Numbered from the stretch's first letter, positions 1 through 8,528 are shown. The stretch: 47,851 nt of DNA from Cypionkella sp. (GCF_028290025.1 NZ_JAQGKQ010000065.1:1-47851); one strand, 5' to 3'. Notes: generated by a model not told the origin, from the letters alone. Made by a program: numbers and translations.

Positions 1-564
1 AATAAGAACGAAGCTATTCCTTTTGAGTTAGCCTACTGTGTAACCGTTCATGCAGCACAAGGTGGACAGTGGAATCGAGTTGCTTTCATCCTTGACGCCG
101 AAGTTGATCAACGGCTTTTCTACACCGCAACAACTAGGGCCGAGTTGGAAACGGTTATTTTCGATGAGAATAATCTGCTATCACAGTCGGATTTGTCTTT
201 GCCCTATGGCCCGCAACCCGTCTCCAAAGCCATCGGCCAAGCAATCCCCGCCGTGATCCCAATCATGCCGCAGGTAGTGACGCCTGTAGCGCCTGTAGTG
301 ACGCCTGCAATCGCCCGTAAGCCACGCCATACTCCACCAATCCCGGTGTTGGGCGAAAATGATATTGCTGATTTCGTTGAACAGGCCAAAGATTTGTTTC
401 AACGCTTTTCTGGCAAATCCATCGACCAAGCCCGGATCATTGAGTTTGCAACCTTGAAGCTAAGAATTAATCCATCAAGGTCATACTTTATTTTTAACAA
501 AGCAGTCGAAGCGGGTGCGTTTGTGCCGCACGAATATTTGCCAGAATTTAACTTAGCCGCTTGA
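1..564 (+). CDS. UvrD/RecD-type DNA helicase, C-terminal part (5' end outside window)
   Basis: An open frame enters from the left edge and gives 187 residues up to a TGA stop. The first 50 visible residues carry the end of a superfamily 1 helicase core: TVHAAQGGQW at visible residues 15-24 fits motif V of the UvrD_C_2 type, and YTATTRA at 41-47 fits motif VI, whose arginine contacts the ATP gamma phosphate. A proline- and valine-rich linker follows, then a helical tail of about 75 residues that I cannot assign. Family knowledge says such proteins unwind DNA with ATP. The Walker motifs must lie outside the window, so activity and full length cannot be judged. It is the first gene of an AT-rich island and sits 37 bases before a GIY-YIG-like gene on the same strand, so the two may work together. 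An ATG at 145 is only an internal methionine. Confidence 0.75.
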   Translation, partial: NKNEAIPFELAYCVTVHAAQGGQWNRVAFILDAEVDQRLFYTATTRAELETVIFDENNLLSQSDLSLPYGPQPVSKAIGQAIPAVIPIMPQVVTPVAPVVTPAIARKPRHTPPIPVLGENDIADFVEQAKDLFQRFSGKSIDQARIIEFATLKLRINPSRSYFIFNKAVEAGAFVPHEYLPEFNLAA

Positions 565-601
565 TTGGTTAAAGAATTTGGACTTACGAAAGGATTTTGA
601 T

Positions 602-1489
602 ATGTCGAATTTCATTTACATGTATTACAAAAATGACTCTGCTAAACCGATTTATATTGGCTTCACTACTTCACCCGCAAACCGGATGACGTCGCATTAT
701 GCACACACGCTTTGGTATGAAGATTGGGACGTCTGCACTATACAACGCACGGACAAAGGCGATAAGACTGCATTGGCAATCGAGTCTCATCTGATCAGGG
801 GCATTCGGCCAATATATAATATTACGGAAAACCCTGACAACATTCATGTCCCGTCATTCATGGTGAAGGACGACCTCGACAGAAATCCGGCAAATTATAA
901 TTATAGGATCAATCAATACGATTTATCCGGCTGTTTGGTAAACGCTGAATGTGCAGTTGAATTGACCGATTGGGATTGTCTTTGTCAGAACTTAAATTCC
1001 GACATTCAATATGCAGCGACGATTGAACGATACGGTGTAGACAATCAAAACCCCGATATTCACCCTCACGATTATCTGATTAAGTGCCATCAAATTCTTG
1101 CTAACGATTATCTCACGCTTGATTGGACGCCAACAACTAAGGCTAAACAATCGAAAGTGGATAAGCACCTGAAACAATCACCCGTTGTTGATGAAAGCTA
1201 TGCAGACGATTGGATTGAAAATCTATTCAAAGTTTCAATCGTTTTGGGTAGCAAAGTTTCGATCAAATTCATTCGATCAAATGCCGCCGTATTCGTAAAA
1301 GACTATTGCAAGAAACATGGCATCAAGAAAGCGGATTTCAATAAGCACATAGAAGTCACTGTGCGCAATTATGGAAAATCTGGAAAATATGCTGTTTCAA
1401 TCACTATGGATGAAGCTGGATGCAAATGTATCGAAACGTCAGCTAATGCAAATTATACGCCAACTGCATGGCGGAAACTCGCAGCATGA
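602..1489 (+). CDS. GIY-YIG-like nuclease domain protein
   Basis: 295 residues. The N-terminal 75 residues match the GIY-YIG fold in order: IYMYY at 5-9, PIYIG at 16-20, Arg28 and His32 in the first helix, Glu61 in AIESHLI as the metal ligand, and RPIYN at 69-73. The remaining 220 residues are unassigned, with a basic lysine-rich stretch in the middle. I chose the ATG at 602 because AAAGGA lies about 10 bases upstream; a TTG at 578 in the same frame has no such site. GIY-YIG proteins are single-strand-nicking or double-strand-cutting endonucleases in repair, restriction and homing. Position after a helicase gene on an integrase-bearing island suggests a DNA-processing or phage defence role, but that is inference. 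Base composition is clearly more AT-rich than the core genes. Confidence 0.65.
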   Translation: MSNFIYMYYKNDSAKPIYIGFTTSPANRMTSHYAHTLWYEDWDVCTIQRTDKGDKTALAIESHLIRGIRPIYNITENPDNIHVPSFMVKDDLDRNPANYNYRINQYDLSGCLVNAECAVELTDWDCLCQNLNSDIQYAATIERYGVDNQNPDIHPHDYLIKCHQILANDYLTLDWTPTTKAKQSKVDKHLKQSPVVDESYADDWIENLFKVSIVLGSKVSIKFIRSNAAVFVKDYCKKHGIKKADFNKHIEVTVRNYGKSGKYAVSITMDEAGCKCIETSANANYTPTAWRKLAA

Positions 1490-1495
1490 CAAACG

Positions 1496-1532
1496 AAAAT
1501 GCCCCCGCCAAACAATTGGTAGGGGCATTTTT
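1496..1532. terminator. Bidirectional rho-independent terminator
   Basis: AAAATGCCCC at 1496-1505 pairs with GGGGCATTTT at 1522-1531, flanked by A and T runs. It lies between the convergent GIY-YIG-like and H-NS genes and can serve both. Confidence 0.8.
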
Positions 1533-1538
1533 CAGTCG

Positions 1539-1931
1539 TTAAGCAGCTTTGTTGATACGCAGATCGGCTTCACTTCCGCCGTTTGCAATGTGATCGGCAA
1601 ACCAAGCAGGACGCCTGCCCTTGCCCGAGTACGTTAGCGAAGGATTCTCCGGGTGACGAAACACTGGTTCACCCTTGGCTTTGGCAACCTTTGTTCCATC
1701 AGATTTAGTATAAGTCCGCTTGCCTTTGGGCTTATCATCGCTTGCCCCAAAGCCTGCAAACAGTTCTCCAATGGAGACTCCGGCTTCGCGAACCATCGCT
1801 TCAATGCGGCTTTTCACATCCTGTTTAAGCGCAATCGCCCGCTCTTTCCGAGTTTCCGCAACCAAATTTGACAGCGCGTCAAGTTCGGCAAGTGACAACT
1901 TCAAAAGTTGGTCTTTGGTAATGTCAACCAT
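1539..1931 (-). CDS. H-NS family nucleoid-associated protein
   Basis: 130 residues. The N-terminal half is helical and charged, typical of the H-NS oligomerisation domain. The C-terminus has the H-NS DNA-binding signature HPENPSLTYSGKGRRPAWF, with the GKGRRP loop matching the minor-groove AT-hook-like contact. Between them is a lysine-rich linker. I chose the ATG at 1931, preceded by GAAGGA at good distance, over a longer frame to 1997 that would overlap the integrase stop. Such proteins bind AT-rich DNA and silence transferred genes; HvrA of Rhodobacter belongs to the same family. It sits 62 bases downstream of the integrase gene on the same strand and is probably co-transcribed, so the island appears to carry its own silencer. 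Confidence 0.88.
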   Translation of the reverse strand: MVDITKDQLLKLSLAELDALSNLVAETRKERAIALKQDVKSRIEAMVREAGVSIGELFAGFGASDDKPKGKRTYTKSDGTKVAKAKGEPVFRHPENPSLTYSGKGRRPAWFADHIANGGSEADLRINKAA

Positions 1932-1993
1932 TTGCACTAATCCTTCGGGTTTGCGAATCGACTGAAACAGATATGGACGCATTTCCATGTTAG

Positions 1994-3277
1994 TCAATCC
2001 TTTCCATCATCTGATTTTGATGAATCTTCAAAAGTCTTTTCAGACCATGTATCGAAAGACTTTTGAAGTATCTCTTGATCGCCCGCAAATTCAATCCCGC
2101 AAACACTCGCATACGCTTTCATAACCGGGTTAATATTTTGGGCAAGCACCTTGGCCCTCGACTCCAAACCACCATAAGTTTTCGCTGCAATCGAGTTTGG
2201 TGCATGTCCAAGATACATGTCTTGTTGTTCAGTTTGAACATTCCCCTCGCGCAACTTATCAGTGACGCTATGCCGTAAGCTGTGAGTGGTTATCTTGGTA
2301 TCGGGCGTTACAGTGCGGATAACTTTGCTGAGTTGGGCAGTTGCAGCGTTAACGGTTTGTTCAAAATAGTATTCAGACTCACGCTTGGGCAGGTCTATCA
2401 AAGTTGGGATGATACGCCGTGAACTTGCATTTTTGAGTGTCCGCTTATCGTTGCTTTCGATCCTCAAAAATCCGTTATCCAGAACATCGGCTGACTTGAT
2501 CCCTACTATTTCACCTAACCTTGCGCCCGATAGCGTCAACAAATTCCAGATCGTTTGATAGTCGCCCTTAAGATTCGCCCGCACTGCTTTGATGGTTTCG
2601 ATAGGCATTGGATCACGTCTGCCCATTTCGCTTTCAGCATCCTGCACGGATACCTTCAGGAATGGGTTTCGCATGTCGCTTTCTTTGTCGATAATGTACA
2701 ATGAAAACATGGCCGACAACATTTTGAGGTTGGTTTTGACGGTTACGGGCTTCAGGGTTTTCAGCAGCTTATCGCGGTATTGAAGGCTCATATCTCGATT
2801 GAACACACCATCAACATTGGCTTTCACGATTGCTCGATACGGCTCAACATATTTCTGAATTTTCGAGTAAGGCACACTCTTTTGTTCGCAGTAGTAATCC
2901 ACGATATTTTGCAACGTGACGACAGTTCGTGCCACGGCTTTTGCTTTCCTAGCTGGCATCCCGTTCGCGATGTTCTCGCGCATCTTTGCAGCCGCAGCCC
3001 GTGCCATTTTCAGTGCGTATGCGGCTTGCGTGTAAACGTCTGGATCACCGCAGCCACGCGCCAACACCATCACAGACCCGATAGAGTACTGCCGCTGTTT
3101 GGCTGGTAGGGGCGGATTAGTCACAAACACAAATGATGCAGCGCCACCATTGTTGCGTACCTGTAACGACAACCCTTGGCCGTCACCATGCCGACCATCC
3201 GGCAACTGGCCCTTCATAGCCTTTTCGACGTCTTTTGCTTTGAGTGCATGGAAGTTACGCCGCGTTGCAGCATTCAT
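1994..3277 (-). CDS. Tyrosine-type site-specific integrase of the left island
   Basis: 427 residues from the ATG at 3277, which has GAGGGG 8 bases upstream; an in-frame start at 3337 lacks support. Order of domains: an N-terminal arm-type DNA-binding segment (LPDGRHGDGQGLSLQV near residue 25-40, as in DUF4102-type integrases), a SAM-like core-binding region around 120-210, and a C-terminal catalytic domain. Visible catalytic residues are Arg253 in SGARLGEI, His332 and Arg335 in HSLRHS, His358 in LGHAP, and nucleophile Tyr368 in KTYGG. The family cuts and rejoins DNA at att sites. The gene is the last of the island before the potC-like gene, so one island end should lie in 3278-3435. No tRNA gene is there. 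Confidence 0.92.
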   Translation of the reverse strand: MNAATRRNFHALKAKDVEKAMKGQLPDGRHGDGQGLSLQVRNNGGAASFVFVTNPPLPAKQRQYSIGSVMVLARGCGDPDVYTQAAYALKMARAAAAKMRENIANGMPARKAKAVARTVVTLQNIVDYYCEQKSVPYSKIQKYVEPYRAIVKANVDGVFNRDMSLQYRDKLLKTLKPVTVKTNLKMLSAMFSLYIIDKESDMRNPFLKVSVQDAESEMGRRDPMPIETIKAVRANLKGDYQTIWNLLTLSGARLGEIVGIKSADVLDNGFLRIESNDKRTLKNASSRRIIPTLIDLPKRESEYYFEQTVNAATAQLSKVIRTVTPDTKITTHSLRHSVTDKLREGNVQTEQQDMYLGHAPNSIAAKTYGGLESRAKVLAQNINPVMKAYASVCGIEFAGDQEILQKSFDTWSEKTFEDSSKSDDGKD

Positions 3278-3371
3278 AAGAAAACCCCTCATCTGGAACC
3301 GTGGATGTTCCATGAAGTCTCTCGAAAAAGTTGTCAAATGAAATTAAAGGCTTGCTGGTCGTTTTCTATTT

Positions 3372-3383
3372 AATCAATTGATT
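3372..3383. repeat. AT-rich perfect palindrome upstream of the island integrase
   Basis: AATCAATTGATT is a perfect 12-base palindrome in the AT-rich gap between the integrase start and the potC-like stop codon. It could be an integrase or excisionase binding site, a crossover site or an operator; the sequence alone does not decide. Confidence 0.45.
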
Positions 3384-3435
3384 TAACTCAATATTTTCTT
3401 TTCAAAACAGCCGAAAATAAGGCGACTTTGATCGT

Positions 3436-4242
3436 TTAGACAAATCCTCCAGTATCCTTACCGCCGGTTTTGGCGATGCCACGGCGGCGGAAATATTCTG
3501 CGGTTGCAAGCAAGGCGATGGACAGACAGACCAGAATCGTCCCCAAAGCCAGAATGACCGGCACGTTTTGCGGAAAGCGGAACTGGCCGAAAATATAGAC
3601 CGGCAGGGTGTTTTCGTTGCCCGCCAAAAAGAACGCCATGATGAATTCGTCAAGGCTGATGGTGAAGGTGATCAGCAGGCTTGAGATTATCCCCGGCAAA
3701 ACCAGCGGCAGGATCACCAGACGGAATGCCGACACCGGGCTTTCGCCCAAGTCATAGGCGGCCTCCTCCAGGGATTGATCTAACGACTGGAATGCCGTGG
3801 ACAGAATTGCAATCGAGAACGGCGTGCAGACCAGAACGTGCCCTAATATCACCGTAAACAGGCTCAGCGGCATACCGATCCCCAGCAAAACCGTCAGCAG
3901 CGCCACTGCCAGAATGATGTCCGGCATAACCAACGGCAGCAGGATCAGCCCCATCAGCGGTGTCTTGAACGGGAACGCGTAGCGGCTAGATGCGCGCGAG
4001 GCGAAAATCCCCAGCAGGGTTGAGATCACAGCAGCACTACAGCCGATAATCAGCGAATTTGTCAGCGCCTTATGCAAGGCCGGATCTTCCCACAGCTTGC
4101 CAAACCACGACGTGGTGAAACCGTTCAGCGGGAAGGCAATCGTGGTGGCGTTGTTAAACGCAAAGATCGGCAGCAGCACAATCGGCGCGTAAAGGAAGAT
4201 CAGGTAGAAGATCGTATAGCCGCGAAACCAGCCGCCCTTCAT
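3436..4242 (-). CDS. potC: ABC transporter permease, spermidine/putrescine type (PotC-like)
   Basis: 268 residues with about six hydrophobic segments, the usual size for PotC. The cytoplasmic EAA loop that docks on the ATPase is clear: EEAAYDLGESPVSAFRLVIL, followed by LPGIISSLL. Family knowledge: this is the second inner-membrane subunit of an importer for polyamines or related amines. The start overlaps the stop of the PotB-like gene by 4 bases, so the two are translationally coupled and are expected to form a heterodimer. The ATP-binding and periplasmic binding proteins are not next to them within the window. On the downstream side the operon is cut off by an integrase island beginning within about 100 bases, so missing partners may lie beyond it. 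The substrate is inferred from family only. Confidence 0.88.
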   Translation of the reverse strand: MKGGWFRGYTIFYLIFLYAPIVLLPIFAFNNATTIAFPLNGFTTSWFGKLWEDPALHKALTNSLIIGCSAAVISTLLGIFASRASSRYAFPFKTPLMGLILLPLVMPDIILAVALLTVLLGIGMPLSLFTVILGHVLVCTPFSIAILSTAFQSLDQSLEEAAYDLGESPVSAFRLVILPLVLPGIISSLLITFTISLDEFIMAFFLAGNENTLPVYIFGQFRFPQNVPVILALGTILVCLSIALLATAEYFRRRGIAKTGGKDTGGFV

Positions 4243-5186
4243 CGCTTATTCCCCCGCAAGAATCGTCGGTTCATAAACAAGAACAATAGGCTAACCGCCA
4301 TCACCAGCGCCATTGAAGACACCGCAAGCGCCGACCCGAGCGGGTAATTGTCCAGTTTCTTGTAGTTAAGCTCCACCAGATTGGCGACCATCTTGCCCTC
4401 TGGCCCGCCCACCAAACTCGGCGTTACATAGTCGCCGATGGTCGGGATGAACACGATCAGCACCGAGGAAATCACCCCCGGCATCGCCAGTGGCAGCGTC
4501 ACCCGCCAGAACGTCATAAACGGACTTTCGCCCAGATCACGGCCAGCCTCTAGGAAAGAGCGATCAATTTTCTCTAGCGAGACGAAAATCGGCAGAATCG
4601 CAAACGGCGCATAGGCGTGCGCCAGCGTGATCACCACCGAATTGACGTTATACAGCAGCCATGTAATCGGCTCTTGGATCAAGCCAATCTCTAGCAAAGC
4701 GAAGTTGATCGGCCCGCCGGTGCCCAAAATCACTTTCCACAAAAACACCCGGATCAAATAGCTGGTCCAAAACGGAATGGTTATCAAAAACAGCCACAGC
4801 GACTTCTTCGACGGGGCGACATAAAAGCTGACATAATACGCCACCGGAAAAGCCAGCAGCACCGTCACCGCCGTCACAATCATCGAGATCATTAGGGATC
4901 GGAACATCAGCGTCATCGCCAACGGGTCCGACCAAACGCCCTTGTAGGTCTGCGCCTCGGTCATCACACCGTTGACGTCTTTATAGGAATGACACTCTCC
5001 AAAGTAGTTACACAGTTGAAACTGCGGGATAATCTTCAGATAACCATCGGTCATAAAGCTGTAAGCGAAGATCATCGCCAGCGGCGCTGCCAGCAGCAAA
5101 ATCGCATAAATCGCGGTAGGGCTGATCATTAGCAGCCCGTTGGCCGCCTCGGATCCTCTGAAGCGCACCTTTGGCTTGGAATGCAT
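4239..5186 (-). CDS. potB: ABC transporter permease, spermidine/putrescine type (PotB-like)
   Basis: 315 residues from the ATG at 5186, preceded by AGGGGGA; a GTG at 5216 in frame is less well placed. The protein starts with a short cytoplasmic tail, then a first membrane span (residues about 20-45), a periplasmic loop of about 50 residues with two cysteines, and five further spans. The EAA loop reads EAGRDLGESPFMTFWRVTLP with LAMPGVISSVL after it. It is the first gene of a two-permease operon and partner of the PotC-like protein, which starts inside its stop codon region. Function as an amine importer subunit is known for the family. Transcription probably begins in the 130-base gap upstream. 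Confidence 0.88.
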   Translation of the reverse strand: MHSKPKVRFRGSEAANGLLMISPTAIYAILLLAAPLAMIFAYSFMTDGYLKIIPQFQLCNYFGECHSYKDVNGVMTEAQTYKGVWSDPLAMTLMFRSLMISMIVTAVTVLLAFPVAYYVSFYVAPSKKSLWLFLITIPFWTSYLIRVFLWKVILGTGGPINFALLEIGLIQEPITWLLYNVNSVVITLAHAYAPFAILPIFVSLEKIDRSFLEAGRDLGESPFMTFWRVTLPLAMPGVISSVLIVFIPTIGDYVTPSLVGGPEGKMVANLVELNYKKLDNYPLGSALAVSSMALVMAVSLLFLFMNRRFLRGNKR

Positions 5187-5319
5187 CCCGTCCCCCTGTT
5201 GCGCCTTGGCGGGCACTTTTCGCGTATTTTGATCAAATTAAGCGCAAGCCATGAGACCGCGCAAGCGTTAACTGATCATTGCCGTGCAGCGGGTTTGACG
5301 CAAGCGAAACAGGCGATTT

Positions 5320-5571
5320 TTAAATGCGTTCGATATGGATCGCCCGCTTTTTAAGCTCTGCATGGAGACAAGCCAGCACCTTTTGCGCACCGACGGCTGC
5401 TTGCAAAACATCCGCGATCACCTGATCGCCTGCGCCGTCCGACACCCGCCAGACCAAGCGTTGTTTGCCGCCATCATCATAGACAATCTCGGTCGATCCG
5501 GCGCGTGATTTGCGCATACCTAGAAAATCCGCACCACTGCCGGGCGCGTGAAATGTGGTTTGAAGTCCCAT
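5320..5571 (-). CDS. Small protein of unknown function
   Basis: 83 residues, no membrane segment, no motif I recognise; the middle has a stretch of valine, alanine and glutamine likely to be helical and the C-terminus is basic. The ATG at 5571 has GAAAGG about 9 bases upstream, which supports real translation. It lies on the same strand as, and between, the MocR-type regulator and the two permease genes, with gaps of about 120 bases upstream and 130 bases downstream. It could be an independent gene or part of a loose regulator-transporter unit. I cannot assign a role. Confidence 0.5.
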   Translation of the reverse strand: MGLQTTFHAPGSGADFLGMRKSRAGSTEIVYDDGGKQRLVWRVSDGAGDQVIADVLQAAVGAQKVLACLHAELKKRAIHIERI

Positions 5572-5690
5572 TGGCGGGCCTTTCTTTTATGTTTATCTGC
5601 TGCTCGGGCTTGAATTTGCGCTCTGAAGCGGCTTTCGGTCAATCACCGTAACAGAGATTGTGTGGCATCCGAGTCCGGAAAGTCACACAA

Positions 5691-7091
5691 TTATACCGCC
5701 ATATCGCTGGGCGGTCGTGGCAGCATATAGCCCATCGCAGCCAACCCCGCGTCGAGTTGTTGACGCGGGATACCGCCCGCGATTGCCAAGCGCACCGCGT
5801 TTGGCGCACGGCCATTGCTCATCGCATATTGATCGGCAGCGCGCAGCAACACGCCCTGTTCTTCCGCCATGCGAGTGAACGTATAGGCCCGCCAACCCTG
5901 CGGCAGCCGCAGCCAAGCGAAGGGAATGCCTTTCTGCCATGACAGATCAAACGCACCTAAACGGTTGATAACCATCTGTAAACGACAGGAAAACTCGGTT
6001 TCAACCGACGCGCGAATGGTATCCGCCGCACCTGAATTGAACAATTCCAGCGCAAAGCACGACAGTGGCTTTGATAGCGCAAAGAACGCATGTTGCGCCG
6101 CCAATCGTCCGGTCGGACCCATCCCGACCGGGCAAATCACATAGCCAAACCGCAGCGCCGCCGACACCGATTTCGACAAACTGCCCGCATACCAAACCCG
6201 TTCCGGTGCCAAAGCCCGCAGAGCCGGATCAGGGGCGCCGGAATAAAGATAACACTCATCCTCGATGATTTGCAGATCATAACGCCGTGCGATGGATACA
6301 ATCTGCGATTGTCTCTCTGGGCCCATCCGCGCTGTCGTAGGGTTCTGCGCACTGGGGGTGAGACACAACACCTGCGCGCCATAGCGTTTACAGGCGGCCT
6401 CTAACGCATCCGGCCGGATACCCTCATCGTCGAGCTCAATCCCGATCACCTCAGCCCGCGCCGCTCGCGCTGCATAACGAAACCCCGGATAGGCCAAATC
6501 CTCGATCAAAACCACCGGACGGTCGCCGCGCAGGCAGCAATCAAGGATCAGACCGATGCCGCTTTGCCCGCCGTGCGTCAGCATCACATCGTCTTCGCTG
6601 ATCGGCCCCAGCACACGGTTGGAAAGCCAATTCACCACCGCCTGCCGCAACGGCGCTTCGGCGTGTTGTGTTGTATAATCAAGCCATTGCGCGTCGATGC
6701 TCACGGACATTTTCCGCATGATAGTGCTAAAAATCTCGGTCTGCCCAACGTCGGGAAGTTGCGGTGAGCGCAGATCAACCCGACCCTCATCCACCCCCGG
6801 ATCACGCTCCACAAACAACGGCTGCGTTGGCCCGAGCCTAGGCTTGCGCGCTGCCACGAAAGTGCCACGCCCCACCGTCGCCTCTAGCAAACCTTCCTGC
6901 GTCGCAATCTGATACGCCCGGCTGACCGTGCCCGGCGTCACCGACAGCCGATAGGCCAGATCGCGCACGGTGGGTAATTGTGTGCCTTGCGGCAGGATCG
7001 CGGTGCGGATCGCTTCTCGCAACGCTCGGGCTAGCGACAAATACTTCGGCCCTTCGTCACCAGCGAGATCTGGCATCCAGATTGTACTCAT
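5691..7091 (-). CDS. MocR-family transcriptional regulator (GntR domain plus aminotransferase-like domain)
   Basis: 466 residues from the ATG at 7091, preceded by AGAGGAAC. The first 75 residues form a GntR winged helix (LPTVRDLAYRLSVTPGTVSR is the recognition part). A linker leads to a fold type I aminotransferase domain of about 350 residues. The pyridoxal phosphate lysine is in YAGSLSKSVSAALRFGY, and the cofactor-binding aspartate-tyrosine region IEDECYLYSG is present. MocR proteins sense an amine, amino acid or vitamin B6 form through this domain and regulate neighbouring genes; most lack full transaminase turnover. The gene diverges from a DUF1127 gene, with repeated TTGTATCAAT boxes between them. 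It may also control the small gene and permeases downstream, but that is inference. Confidence 0.92.
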   Translation of the reverse strand: MSTIWMPDLAGDEGPKYLSLARALREAIRTAILPQGTQLPTVRDLAYRLSVTPGTVSRAYQIATQEGLLEATVGRGTFVAARKPRLGPTQPLFVERDPGVDEGRVDLRSPQLPDVGQTEIFSTIMRKMSVSIDAQWLDYTTQHAEAPLRQAVVNWLSNRVLGPISEDDVMLTHGGQSGIGLILDCCLRGDRPVVLIEDLAYPGFRYAARAARAEVIGIELDDEGIRPDALEAACKRYGAQVLCLTPSAQNPTTARMGPERQSQIVSIARRYDLQIIEDECYLYSGAPDPALRALAPERVWYAGSLSKSVSAALRFGYVICPVGMGPTGRLAAQHAFFALSKPLSCFALELFNSGAADTIRASVETEFSCRLQMVINRLGAFDLSWQKGIPFAWLRLPQGWRAYTFTRMAEEQGVLLRAADQYAMSNGRAPNAVRLAIAGGIPRQQLDAGLAAMGYMLPRPPSDMAV

Positions 7092-7124
7092 AACAATGTT
7101 CCTCTGGCGATTCGCCCAATGGCA

Positions 7125-7167
7125 TTGTATCAATCATAGCAGGCAACTGCATCTTGTATCAATACAA
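7125..7167. promoter_or_regulatory. Candidate MocR operator with repeated TTGTATCAAT boxes
   Basis: TTGTATCAAT occurs at 7125-7134 and again at 7154-7163, 29 bases apart in direct order. The second copy extends into an inverted repeat, TTGTAT-CA-ATACAA at 7154-7167. Both lie in the 89-base gap between the MocR-type gene and the divergent DUF1127 gene. MocR regulators are known to bind paired repeats in such divergent promoters, so these are the best operator candidates. Confidence 0.65.
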
Positions 7168-7180
7168 TCGGATGAAGCAA

Positions 7181-7393
7181 ATGTCGTATAACCAAGCCCT
7201 CGCTCTGAATGCCCAAGCCTTGCCGCCAATTTCGCGCGTTGCAGTCTCGTTGGCGCTGACCGTCGCGGCATGGGAGCTGCGTTATCGCACCCGAAAGCAG
7301 TTGGCACAGATGCCGAAACACATGCTGCGCGACATTGGGCTTTCCGAAAGCCACGCCAACCTAGAGGCTGAAAAGCCGTTCTGGCGCGCCTGA
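7181..7393 (+). CDS. DUF1127 domain small protein
   Basis: 70 residues. The C-terminal half has the DUF1127 pattern: aromatic and arginine-rich helix (AAWELRYRTRKQLAQMPKHM) followed by LRDIGLSES. I chose the ATG at 7181, which gives the usual MSYNQ-type start of these proteins; an ATG at 7172 and a TTG at 7154 are also in frame, but the TTG lies inside the operator-like repeat. DUF1127 proteins of alphaproteobacteria are small, arginine-rich and in some species tied to phosphate or RNA metabolism; the molecular role here is unknown. Divergent from the MocR gene and probably under its control. A strong terminator follows after 25 bases, so it is a single-gene unit. Confidence 0.85.
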   Translation: MSYNQALALNAQALPPISRVAVSLALTVAAWELRYRTRKQLAQMPKHMLRDIGLSESHANLEAEKPFWRA

Positions 7394-7418
7394 CCTTATT
7401 CTCCCTGTTCCCCAACCT

Positions 7419-7447
7419 CGGGTCGGTTCAAACCGGCCCGTTTTTTT
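7419..7447 (+). terminator. Rho-independent terminator of the DUF1127 gene
   Basis: CGGGTCGGTT and AACCGGCCCG form a 10-base stem with one G-U pair around a 2-base loop (7419-7440), followed by seven T (7441-7447). Confidence 0.88.
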
Positions 7448-7523
7448 ATGCCCACCCTGCCCGTCGCGGTAAAACAAAACGCCCGCAGCTACATTGCTGG
7501 AAAAAGCCTCATCAACCCAAAAC

Positions 7524-7553
7524 AAAAGGCCCGTGGAACACCACGGGCCTTTT
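7524..7553 (-). terminator. Rho-independent terminator of rplM-rpsI
   Basis: AAAAGGCCCGTGG at 7524-7536 pairs with CCACGGGCCTTTT at 7541-7553 around a 4-base loop. On the minus strand it ends in T-rich sequence, 22 bases after the rpsI stop. Confidence 0.88.
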
Positions 7554-7575
7554 GCATAATCCAAGACTGTAAAGC

Positions 7576-8061
7576 TTAACGCTTCGAGAACTGGAACGAC
7601 TTACGGGCTTTCGCCTTGCCGTATTTCTTACGCTCAACCACACGGCTGTCGCGAGTCAGGAAGCCAGCGGCTTTCAACGCGCCACGCAGAGCGGGTTCAT
7701 AAAGCTGCAAAGCTTTCGAAACGCCATGTTTAACAGCGCCAGCTTGGCCCGAAAGCCCACCGCCAGCAACCGTTGCCATCACGTCGAACTGGCCTTCAAC
7801 GCCAGCCACGGTGAACGGCTGACGCAGGATCATTTGCAGCACGGGACGCGCGAAATAAACCGCCATCTCTTTGCCGTTCACGGTCACTTTGCCCGAGCCT
7901 GGTTTGATCCAGACGCGCGCAACTGCGTTTTTGCGCTTGCCGGTTGCATAAGCGCGGCCCAGCTTGTCACGCACAGCGACGCGCACGATAGCAGCGGGTG
8001 CTGCCGGAGCAGCAGCGCCAACTGCCGATTTCAGATCGTCGAGAGATTTGATTTCGGACAT
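7576..8061 (-). CDS. rpsI: 30S ribosomal protein S9
   Basis: 161 residues. The S9 core starts near residue 33 with [20 protein letters not shown] and ends in the conserved basic tail [17 protein letters not shown], whose last arginine reaches the P-site tRNA. The [19 protein letters not shown] motif of the family is present. The protein is about 30 residues longer than E. coli S9 because of an alanine-rich N-terminal extension, as is common in alphaproteobacteria. It starts 2 bases after the rplM stop, so both are read from one message, as in most bacteria, and a strong terminator follows. Confidence 0.98.
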   Translation of the reverse strand: MSEIKSLDDLKSAVGAAAPAAPAAIVRVAVRDKLGRAYATGKRKNAVARVWIKPGSGKVTVNGKEMAVYFARPVLQMILRQPFTVAGVEGQFDVMATVAGGGLSGQAGAVKHGVSKALQLYEPALRGALKAAGFLTRDSRVVERKKYGKAKARKSFQFSKR

Positions 8062-8063
8062 GA

Positions 8064-8528
8064 TTACGCGCTCCGCGTGTTTTTCGGGTTCATGGCCGCG
8101 AGGTCCAGAACGGTGGGCTGTTGCGCCTCATGCGGATGCTCAGCCGACGCGTAAACGCGCAGGTTGGTCATCTGAACGCGGCCCAGACGGTTGCGGGTGA
8201 TCATACGCTCTACAGCTTTGATCACGACGCGCTCGGGGTGAGCACCTTCCAAGACTTGCTTGGCGGTGCGCTGCTTGATGCCGCCCGGGTGGCCGGTGTG
8301 CCAGTAGTAGATTTTGTCGTTGCGCTTGTTACCGGTCATCTGAATTTTATCAGCGTTGATGACGATAACATTATCACCCATGTCCATATGGGGGGTGAAG
8401 GTCGGCTTGTTTTTGCCGCGCAGGATAGAAGCCACGATCGTCGCAAGACGGCCCAGAACGATGCCTTCGGCGTCGATCAGAACCCATTTCTTGTCAATGT
8501 CCGCAGGCGTAGCGGAGAAGGTTTTCAT
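8064..8528 (-). CDS. rplM: 50S ribosomal protein L13
   Basis: 154 residues, full family length. Recognisable L13 signatures are [18 protein letters not shown] near residue 13, [18 protein letters not shown] near 50, and [20 protein letters not shown] near the C-terminus. L13 is an early assembly protein of the large subunit that binds 23S rRNA domain VI. First gene of the rplM-rpsI operon; a likely promoter lies about 130 bases upstream. Confidence 0.98.
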   Translation of the reverse strand: MKTFSATPADIDKKWVLIDAEGIVLGRLATIVASILRGKNKPTFTPHMDMGDNVIVINADKIQMTGNKRNDKIYYWHTGHPGGIKQRTAKQVLEGAHPERVVIKAVERMITRNRLGRVQMTNLRVYASAEHPHEAQQPTVLDLAAMNPKNTRSA

